From contig NZ_FNIZ01000029.1 in the NCBI RefSeq assembly GCF_900104185.1, positions 1 through 46,619 of the forward strand: a DNA stretch of 46,619 nt. The letters run 5' to 3'. The position numbers and the translations under genes were made by a program. Shown here piece by piece: positions 40,889 to 46,619 of this stretch. Below the pieces are notes generated by a model. It was not told the origin of the DNA. It did not search any database and saw only the letters and a list, made by a program, of their open reading frames with translations. This DNA is from Halobacillus aidingensis (lineage in GTDB: Bacteria > Bacillota > Bacilli > Bacillales > Halobacillaceae). The stretch's first letter is position 1, and each line of letters begins with the position of its first letter.

Positions 40889-42062
40889 TACTAAATCGAT
40901 ATGGGCCGGTGAGAAAGAACAACTCGCATTCGGAGCGACGCAAGTGCCTGTCGTTCACAGTGTTTCCTTTGGTTATGACGATATGGACGAATGGTATGAA
41001 GTGGCGGTAGGTAATAAGCCGGGTCACATTTATGGACGGAATACGAATCCAACCGTTCAGGCTTTTGAAGAAAAAATCCGCATTTTAGAAAATGCAGAAG
41101 CGGCTACAAGCTTTTCCACAGGGATGGCGGCAATCAGTAATACCCTTGGCACACTGCTATTCCCCGGAGACCGGGTGGTTTCGATTAAGGATACGTATGG
41201 AGGAACAAATAAAATTTTCACAGAATTCCTTCCGAAACAACAAGTGGAAGTCGTTCTTTGTGAAACAGGAGATCATGAGGCACTGGAAGCCGAAGTGGCT
41301 AAAGGGTGCAAAGTGCTCTATTTGGAAAGCCCGACGAACCCGACGGTGAAAATCACCGACATCAAGCGGATGGCAGCTGCAGGCAAGGCGGTAGGGGCAA
41401 CAGTAGTTGTAGATAATACGTTTGCCACGCCAGTGAATCAAAACCCACTCGATCTTGGAGCAGACCTTGTCATTCATAGTGCGACGAAATTTTTAGGTGG
41501 GCACGCCGACGCTTTAGGTGGAGCTGTATGTGGCAGAAAGAGCTTAGTTGAAGCGATTTATCACTATAGAGAAATTAATGGGGCGACCCTCGATCCAATG
41601 GCTGCTTATTTGCTTTTAAGAGGCATGAAGACATTGAAGCTTCGTGTGGAGCAGCAAAACAAAAATGCCGCAGCGATTGCGGAACATTTGAAAAGTTTCG
41701 ACCTCGTAGAAGAAGTTTTTTATCCAGGGCTTCCTTCTCACCCGAATCATCAGATTGCAAAACAACAAATGAAAGGATTTGGCGGGATGCTCAGCTTTGC
41801 TGTGAAAGGCGGTGTAGCCACTGTACGCGACCTTTTACCGAAGCTGCAATTTGCCAACCGTGCCGCTAATCTGGGTTCAGTGGAAACGGTTGTCGGTCCG
41901 TCGAGAACGACGAGTCATGTGGAATGCACCCCTGAAGAGCGTGCCGCCATGGGGATTCCAGAAGGTTTGATCCGTTACTCGGCCGGAATAGAAGATATTG
42001 AGGACCTGAAAAATGACCTTTCACAGGCTTTCCAATCGTTGCACACTTATGTGAAGAAGTGA
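40869..42062 (+). CDS. Cystathionine gamma-synthase family PLP enzyme in the ectoine cluster
   Basis: 397 aa fold-type I gamma-family PLP enzyme (cystathionine gamma-synthase/gamma-lyase/methionine gamma-lyase group). The PLP lysine is K207 in SATKFLGGHADALGG; IYGRNTNPTVQAFEEKI and SPTNPTVKITDI are family hallmarks. It overlaps eutC by 20 bp, so it is part of the operon. Its natural reaction here is unknown. As gamma-family enzymes remove or replace a C4 leaving group, diaminobutyrate or a homoserine ester are conceivable substrates, and this is speculation. Ordinary sulfur amino-acid synthesis would not need this location. Confidence 0.8.
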   Translation: MKDAKFSTKSIWAGEKEQLAFGATQVPVVHSVSFGYDDMDEWYEVAVGNKPGHIYGRNTNPTVQAFEEKIRILENAEAATSFSTGMAAISNTLGTLLFPGDRVVSIKDTYGGTNKIFTEFLPKQQVEVVLCETGDHEALEAEVAKGCKVLYLESPTNPTVKITDIKRMAAAGKAVGATVVVDNTFATPVNQNPLDLGADLVIHSATKFLGGHADALGGAVCGRKSLVEAIYHYREINGATLDPMAAYLLLRGMKTLKLRVEQQNKNAAAIAEHLKSFDLVEEVFYPGLPSHPNHQIAKQQMKGFGGMLSFAVKGGVATVRDLLPKLQFANRAANLGSVETVVGPSRTTSHVECTPEERAAMGIPEGLIRYSAGIEDIEDLKNDLSQAFQSLHTYVKK

Positions 42063-42074
42063 GGAGGGAAGGAT

Positions 42075-43262
42075 GTGAAAACCGAAAAGCTGGATATCGT
42101 CTTGCGTGCAAACCAGCTTATGGATCGTTTAGTGGGGTGGCGGAGGGACTTCCACCGATTCCCTGAACTCAGCTTTCAGGAAAAGCGAACGAGTGAAAAA
42201 GTGGGGGAAATATTAGAAAGCTTCCACACATATGAAATCGAAAAGAATGTCGGAGGCTATGGGATTGTCGCTACCGTCACCCATGGGGAGGGTCCTGTTG
42301 TGGGGATTCGTGCGGATATGGACGCTCTTCCTATCACGGAAACGACAGGCGTTCCATGGGCTTCACATAATCCCGGTGTGATGCATGCGTGTGGGCATGA
42401 TGCGCACATGGCCATCTTGCTTGGCGTCGCCCAGCTGTTGGCGGAAGATGCAAAAGCTGGGCGTTTTCAAGGAACGATCAAACTGATTTTTCAGCCAGCA
42501 GAAGAAAGTTGTGATGCAGCAGGGGAAACGGGTGCGATAAAAATGCTGGAATCCGGCAGGCTTCATACAGATGCCGTTTTATCCCTGCACATGTGTCCAT
42601 GGAGGAAGTCAGGTGAAATCCAATGGAATGACGGCCCGAGCATGGCAAACAATGACGAATTTCATCTGAAAATTCAAGGGAGCGGCGGTCATGCGGGATA
42701 TCCGCAGCATGTGAAAGACCCGATATGGATGGCGACTTATGTGTTGCAGGCGTTATACAGCCTGAATGGTCGAAAAGTAAACCCTCTGGATGTCGGCACC
42801 ATTAGTGTTGGCCAGGTGCATGCCGGGGAGGCCAACAATGTGATTCCAAGTATTGTAGATATAAAAGGGACCATCAGATCTTATAAAGATGATGTGAGAG
42901 ATGGATTATGCAAGGAAATCCATCAGGTGGCCAATGTCGTCACAGCGCTCGGCGGGGAGTATTCACTTCGTATCCATCGCGGTGAACCCTCTTTAATCAA
43001 CGATCCTAGAATCAACCGGATCATAAAGGAAGCTGCATCCGGACTGAACATGTATGAAGAGCCCTTTGGGATGGGGAGCGAAGACTTCAGCCATTTCACT
43101 AGAAAAATACCTGGAGCGATGTTTTTTCTAGGTTGCGGATTGGAAAAGGAACGAAGTCTCCATCAATCGGATTTTGATATCGATGAACGTTCATTGCCGA
43201 TTGGTGTAAGAGTGCTGTTGGAGAGTGCTTATTCATTACTTGAGCGAGGAGGAGTCCATTGA
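42075..43262 (+). CDS. M20-family deacetylase, probable N-acetyl-diaminobutyrate deacetylase (DoeB2-like)
   Basis: 395 aa from GTG 42075 after GAGGAGGG; the ATG overlapping it is followed at once by a stop. It is an M20/amidohydrolase-type dinuclear metallo-enzyme with GIRADMDALPI, HACGHDAHMAI, QPAEES and a lid domain GSGGHAGYPQH. It would remove acetate from N-acetyl-L-2,4-diaminobutyrate made by DoeA. It is from a different family than the classic AstE-like DoeB/EutE, yet its position in the cluster supports this role. Overlaps the next gene by 4 bp if the TTG at 43259 is used. Confidence 0.82.
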   Translation: MKTEKLDIVLRANQLMDRLVGWRRDFHRFPELSFQEKRTSEKVGEILESFHTYEIEKNVGGYGIVATVTHGEGPVVGIRADMDALPITETTGVPWASHNPGVMHACGHDAHMAILLGVAQLLAEDAKAGRFQGTIKLIFQPAEESCDAAGETGAIKMLESGRLHTDAVLSLHMCPWRKSGEIQWNDGPSMANNDEFHLKIQGSGGHAGYPQHVKDPIWMATYVLQALYSLNGRKVNPLDVGTISVGQVHAGEANNVIPSIVDIKGTIRSYKDDVRDGLCKEIHQVANVVTALGGEYSLRIHRGEPSLINDPRINRIIKEAASGLNMYEEPFGMGSEDFSHFTRKIPGAMFFLGCGLEKERSLHQSDFDIDERSLPIGVRVLLESAYSLLERGGVH

Positions 43263-43264
43263 GT

Positions 43265-44329
43265 ATGAAAATAGCCATGATTGGATTTGGAGGCGTAGGT
43301 CAGGCGTTTGCAGAAATTGTGGAGGAAAAACATCAGGAACTTCAGCAAAATCACGGACTTGATGTGGAAATCGTGGCGGTATCGGATGTTATGAAAGGCT
43401 CTGTTTTCGAGCCGGACGGTTTGAATATTCCGAAGTTATTGGAGTGTGTAAAACGAACGGGCTCTGTAGAATCCTACCCGGCATCCAGGCAGGGGGTCAA
43501 AGGATGGAACAGTTTAGAAACGATAGAGAATTCACAAGCGGATGTCATTATTGAAGTGACCTACACCGATGTCAAAACCGGGGAGCCTGCCCTCACTCAT
43601 TGCCATCGTGCTTTTGAAACAGGGAAAAGTGTCATAACGACAAACAAAGGTCCTGTCGCCCTTGCCTATCAAGAATTAAACGAAAAGGCGGATCAACATG
43701 ACGTGTTTTTCGGATTCGAAGGAACGGTCATGAGTGGTACGCCTGCACTAAGACTCCCACTAGAAACATTAGCTGGCAATGAAATTAAAGAAATCAGAGG
43801 GATATTGAACGGCACGACCAATTATATTCTTACCGCTATGGAAAGTGGAATGACATTGAATGAAGCGTTGGAAAAAGCCCAAGCCCTCGGTTATGCAGAG
43901 GCTGATCCGACAAGTGACCTTGAAGCCTACGATGTCAGGTATAAAGCCGCTATTTTATCAAATCATGTGTATGGAGTTCAACTCGATCCTGAAGAGATTT
44001 TCTGTGCTGGAATTACTGGTTTATCAGTAGATGATATCAAAGAAGCGGAAAAAGCCGGCGAAAAATGGAAGCTGCTTGCCCGTATTTCTCAAAACAACGG
44101 CACGGTAAAAGCGACTGTCCAACCGGAGCGTGTGAAACAGGATGATCTCTTAGCGCGAGTTAGTGGTGCAACCAATGCCATCGTCTATGAATGTGATCTG
44201 TCCGGTCCGATCATGCTCACAGGTGCGGGGGCAGGGTTAAAGGAAACGGGATTTTCTTTACTCATCGACCTGATTCATTGCCACAAACAGAAGCAGGGGA
44301 CCAAAATCGGAGGAGGGAGCCACTCATGA
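43265..44329 (+). CDS. Homoserine dehydrogenase without ACT domain
   Basis: 354 aa from ATG 43265; a TTG at 43259, closer to AGGAGGAG, is the alternative start. The NAD(P) loop is IAMIGFGGVGQAF, the catalytic domain has TTNKGPVALAY, RGILNGTTNYILTAM and GYAEADPTSDLEAYD. It stops after the catalytic domain, so the C-terminal ACT feedback domain of biosynthetic Hom is missing. In this place it could reduce aspartate semialdehyde from diaminobutyrate to homoserine, or run in reverse. Its lack of ACT fits a catabolic use that should not be blocked by threonine. It overlaps the ALDH gene by 4 bp. Confidence 0.85.
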   Translation: MKIAMIGFGGVGQAFAEIVEEKHQELQQNHGLDVEIVAVSDVMKGSVFEPDGLNIPKLLECVKRTGSVESYPASRQGVKGWNSLETIENSQADVIIEVTYTDVKTGEPALTHCHRAFETGKSVITTNKGPVALAYQELNEKADQHDVFFGFEGTVMSGTPALRLPLETLAGNEIKEIRGILNGTTNYILTAMESGMTLNEALEKAQALGYAEADPTSDLEAYDVRYKAAILSNHVYGVQLDPEEIFCAGITGLSVDDIKEAEKAGEKWKLLARISQNNGTVKATVQPERVKQDDLLARVSGATNAIVYECDLSGPIMLTGAGAGLKETGFSLLIDLIHCHKQKQGTKIGGGSHS

Positions 44330-45765
44330 CCACGAAAGTGAAGAGTTACAAAATGCTGATTGGAGGAGAATGGAGAGAAGGCTTGCACAGTTTTGATGTC
44401 ATCAACCCTCAGAACAGTGAAGTGCTGGCCACTGTCCCCTTGGCCACGAAAGAGGAAATGATTGAAGCTATTGAAACCGCCGATCGTACTTTTCGAATGA
44501 GAGACCCCATTCCCACACATGAAAGGATTCGCATACTAAGCAAAGTTTCTGATTATATGGAGAAGGATCACGAAGTTTTCGCTTCAATCATCGCACGTGA
44601 AGGAAGTAAAACGATTACAGAGGCTCGTTCAGAGGTTTCACGGGCCATTCAAACCATTCGGATCAGCGCGGAGGAAGCAAGACGGTTGAAAGGAGAGACC
44701 ATCAACTTCGATCAAAATCCGGGCAGCGAAAATAGGGTCGGGTATTATCAACGTTTTCCTGTGGGAGTCGTAGGAGCCATCACTCCTTTTAATGACCCGC
44801 TCAATTTAGTCGCACATAAAATAGGGCCAGCCATAGCTGCTGGGAACGCGATTGTGGTCAAACCAGCCTCAGCCACGCCTCTAAGTGCATTGAAGCTCGC
44901 GGAAGCCTTCGTGGAAGCGGGCCTTCCTGACGGTTATCTATCCGTTGTTACTGGATCAGGAAAGGAAGTCGGGGATACACTGATTACACATCCGACCATA
45001 AAAATGGTTTCCTTTACGGGGGGATCTGTTGCAGGGCAAGCCATCACGAGAAAAGCAGGCACGAAAAAAATTAGTATGGAACTGGGATCTAACTCGCCGG
45101 TCATTGTCCTTAATGATGCAGATCTTTCCAAGGCTGTTCATGCTTGCTGTTCGGGTGCCTTTTCGGCGGCGGGTCAAAATTGCATCGGCGTACAAAGAAT
45201 TTTTGTAGGCAGAGAACTTTATCCAGCATTCATTGATCGCCTGGTGGAAGCGACTGTAGCGCTTAAAGTCGGCGATAAAATGGATGAAAGAACAGATGTA
45301 GGACCTATGATTAATGAAAAAGAAGCGGCCCGGGTGGCCGAATGGGTCGAGGAAGCGTTGGTAAAGGGAGCACAAATAGAAACTGGAGGAGTCCGTGACG
45401 GAGCATACTATTCTCCGACCATACTGACCGAGGTACCTTCAGATGCAAAAGTGATGGCAGAAGAGATCTTTGGGCCCGTGGTCATTGTAAACCCTGTTGT
45501 TGATTTAGAGGAAGCCATTGAAAAATCCAATGCTGTCAATTATGGACTGCACGCAGGAATCTTTACCAATGATATCAATCAAGCTTTTAAAGCTATAAGG
45601 AAAATGGACGTAGGTGGAATCATGATCAACGACAGCAGTGATTATCGAATTGACGAAATGCCATTCGGAGGTACGAAAGGGTCTGGCATCGGTCGTGAAG
45701 GAGTGCGGTTTAGCATAGAATCCATGACTGAACAAAAAGTCGTATGTTTCCACCTTGACGATTAG
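44326..45765 (+). CDS. NAD(P)-dependent aldehyde dehydrogenase (DoeC-like candidate)
   Basis: 479 aa from ATG 44326 following GGAGGAGGG; codons before it belong to the hom gene. The ALDH superfamily residues are catalytic C286 in AAGQNCIGVQR, base E252 in SMELGSNSP, FTGGSVAGQAI and MINDSSDYRIDEMPFGGTKGSGIGREG. It most resembles succinate-semialdehyde and non-phosphorylating aldehyde dehydrogenases. In Halomonas the ALDH-family DoeC oxidises aspartate semialdehyde to aspartate, the final step of ectoine breakdown. This role is inferred from the cluster. The next 77 bp up to the small protein show no clear terminator. Confidence 0.85.
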   Translation: MTTKVKSYKMLIGGEWREGLHSFDVINPQNSEVLATVPLATKEEMIEAIETADRTFRMRDPIPTHERIRILSKVSDYMEKDHEVFASIIAREGSKTITEARSEVSRAIQTIRISAEEARRLKGETINFDQNPGSENRVGYYQRFPVGVVGAITPFNDPLNLVAHKIGPAIAAGNAIVVKPASATPLSALKLAEAFVEAGLPDGYLSVVTGSGKEVGDTLITHPTIKMVSFTGGSVAGQAITRKAGTKKISMELGSNSPVIVLNDADLSKAVHACCSGAFSAAGQNCIGVQRIFVGRELYPAFIDRLVEATVALKVGDKMDERTDVGPMINEKEAARVAEWVEEALVKGAQIETGGVRDGAYYSPTILTEVPSDAKVMAEEIFGPVVIVNPVVDLEEAIEKSNAVNYGLHAGIFTNDINQAFKAIRKMDVGGIMINDSSDYRIDEMPFGGTKGSGIGREGVRFSIESMTEQKVVCFHLDD

Positions 45766-45842
45766 AAAAGCCGCCTCAGTCCGCCTGTTTGTGTTTGTCA
45801 TCCATCCGGTAGGGGAATGCCTCCACAAAAGGAGGTAATGGA

Positions 45843-46049
45843 ATGGCACAATTTTATGTGAATCAGAACCAGCAGACAGGTGGCGAACACGAAGTGCATG
45901 TCGAAGGCTGTGACTTTATGCCTTTTGAGCAGAATTTATTGGAATTAGGTGGTCACGACGACTGCGCAAACGCTCTAGAAGTTGCCAGAAATACTTACGA
46001 AGATGTCAACGGTTGCAAACACTGCTGCCCCGATTGCCACACAAAATAA
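45843..46049 (+). CDS. Small Cys-rich conserved protein of unknown function
   Basis: 68 aa from ATG 45843, preceded by AAAGGAGG at ideal spacing. It starts AQFYVNQNQQTGGEHEVH and carries His/Cys in VHVEGCDF, DDCANA and the cluster NGCKHCCPDCHTK. That C-terminal cysteine pattern and the YVNxNxQ opening recall a widespread family of short hypothetical proteins in diverse bacteria. A metal site is plausible but not shown. It lies after the ectoine block, separated by 77 bp, with its own terminator, so it may be unrelated. Confidence 0.75.
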   Translation: MAQFYVNQNQQTGGEHEVHVEGCDFMPFEQNLLELGGHDDCANALEVARNTYEDVNGCKHCCPDCHTK

Positions 46050-46056
46050 CATTCCC

Positions 46057-46100
46057 AAAAACCTGAACTTCCTTAAAAGGAACCATTCAGGTTTTTTTGT
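46057..46100 (+). terminator. Terminator of the small Cys-rich gene
   Basis: AAACCTGAA (46059-46067) and TTCAGGTTT (46086-46094), with an inner TTCCTT/AAGGAA stem, followed by a T run. Confidence 0.9.
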
Positions 46101-46101
46101 T

Positions 46102-46219
46102 TTATTAACTAACTGGCAGGAATGTGGAAGACTCAGTTTCGAGATGTTTTTGAGTGGATGGGGCTGCGGGGAATGACTCGCTTTCCGCGGGAGCGCGGTG
46201 AGCCTCCTCGAGCTTCGCT
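46102..46219. repeat. Copy F of the dispersed repeat, cut by an insertion sequence
   Basis: It contains GGAAGACTCAGTTTCGAGATG, matching the left end of the ligD-ku repeat, and then GCTCGCTTTCCGCGGGAGCG-type and GTGAGCCTCCTCGAGCTTCGC sequence. The match stops abruptly at about 46219, where IS sequence begins. Confidence 0.75.
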
Positions 46220-46619
46220 TGAAGTGACCCCCAAGAGTTGGACACTTATCTAGCTCTGAGTTAAGGGGGATTCACCTTGAAAAAATTTACGAAAGAAGAC
46301 AAATTCCAAGCCGTTCGTCGATATATTGATGAAACGATAAGCTACCGTCACCTTGCTAACGAGATTGGCGTAGACAACTCCGCTCTACGTTATTGGGTCA
46401 AATTATATGAGTATCATGGCAATCAAGCTTTTGCGTGTCCCTATACAAACTATTCCTCAGACTTTAAACTGAAGGTAATTCAATGGATTAAAGACGAAGG
46501 GTATTCCATTCGCGAGGCCTCAGCTCTCTTCCATATCCCTGATTATTCAATGGTCCGAAGATGGATCGTGAAATGGAAGAATGGCGGTGTGGAAGCCCTG
46601 GAGTCCAAACGAAAGGGGA
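46220..46619 (+). mobile_element. IS3-family insertion sequence, left end (truncated by window)
   Basis: The left end begins around 46220 with TGAAGTGACCCCCAAGAGTT, of the TG...GACCCC-AAGTT-GGACA type seen at IS150-group termini, and leads into an OrfA-like gene. It lies inside a copy of the dispersed repeat, so the insertion is recent relative to the repeat. The right end is beyond the window. Confidence 0.75.
46277..46619 (+). CDS. IS3-family transposase OrfA (N-terminal helix-turn-helix part, incomplete)
   Basis: It reads from TTG 46277, after AAGGGGGA, to the window edge (114 codons seen). Beginning KKFTKEDKFQAVRRYIDE, it shows two helix-turn-helix units: HLANEIGVDNSALRYWVKLYE and SIREASALFHIPDYSMVRRWIVKW. 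This is the DNA-binding domain of IS3/IS150-type OrfA, which normally joins a DDE orfB product through programmed frameshifting. The frame is open to the end, so nothing shows it to be inactive. Confidence 0.8.
   Translation, partial: MKKFTKEDKFQAVRRYIDETISYRHLANEIGVDNSALRYWVKLYEYHGNQAFACPYTNYSSDFKLKVIQWIKDEGYSIREASALFHIPDYSMVRRWIVKWKNGGVEALESKRKG

Overview
The window looks like a chromosomal segment of a moderately halophilic, aerobic, low-GC Gram-positive rod of the Bacillaceae, most like the Halobacillus group. This is inferred from four things: the B. subtilis-like gene set (Ecs-type ABC system, LtaS, a yrkD-yrkJ-like sulfur cluster, Ku/LigD), strong AGGAGG ribosome sites, an ectoine catabolism cluster and a ba3-type oxidase. 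No rRNA, tRNA, CRISPR array or prophage was seen.

Layout. 1-193: truncated copy of a dispersed palindromic repeat. 294-2344: Ecs-type ABC exporter pair, then a small zinc-ribbon protein on the minus strand. 2765-5780: a four-gene signalling operon made of a degenerate histidine-kinase-like protein, a NarL-type response regulator, a stand-alone GAF protein and a PAS histidine kinase. 5853-6427: a complete composite repeat. 6566-8938: ba3 cytochrome oxidase operon with two very small membrane proteins. 8995-9610: BioY under a BirA-type operator. 9824-11740: LtaS. 12211-16246: persulfide/sulfane-sulfur operon on the minus strand with its CstR repressor. A DUF302 gene at 17211-17594 carries the same type of operator. 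17809-18549: HAD phosphatase. 18614-18736: 21-bp tandem repeats. 19036-23843: fatty-acid beta-oxidation operon. 23936-27369: LigD and Ku, divergent and separated by a second composite repeat. 27444-28224: Fic toxin-antitoxin pair. 28436-29941: asparagine synthetase.

30218-45765 is mainly ectoine/hydroxyectoine catabolism: EutB-like dehydratase, PucR regulator, DoeA, EutC, a gamma-family PLP enzyme, an M20 deacetylase, homoserine dehydrogenase and an aldehyde dehydrogenase. It is interrupted by a lipoprotein gene, a thiamine-salvage block under two TPP riboswitches (33541-37239) and a threonine-synthase-like gene. The window ends in an IS3-family element that has inserted into another copy of the dispersed repeat.

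How parts work together. Ectoine would be opened by DoeA and deacetylated to diaminobutyrate. Aspartate semialdehyde could then go to aspartate (ALDH) or homoserine (homoserine dehydrogenase). The expected diaminobutyrate transaminase is not visible. In the sulfur cluster, CstR probably senses persulfides and releases rhodanese, TusA and persulfide-dioxygenase enzymes plus a TauE-type exporter. The points most worth following are the CstR operator set, the pseudo-kinase in the signalling operon, the unusual composition of the ectoine cluster, the odd start of eutC, and the MITE-like composite repeat between ligD and ku.
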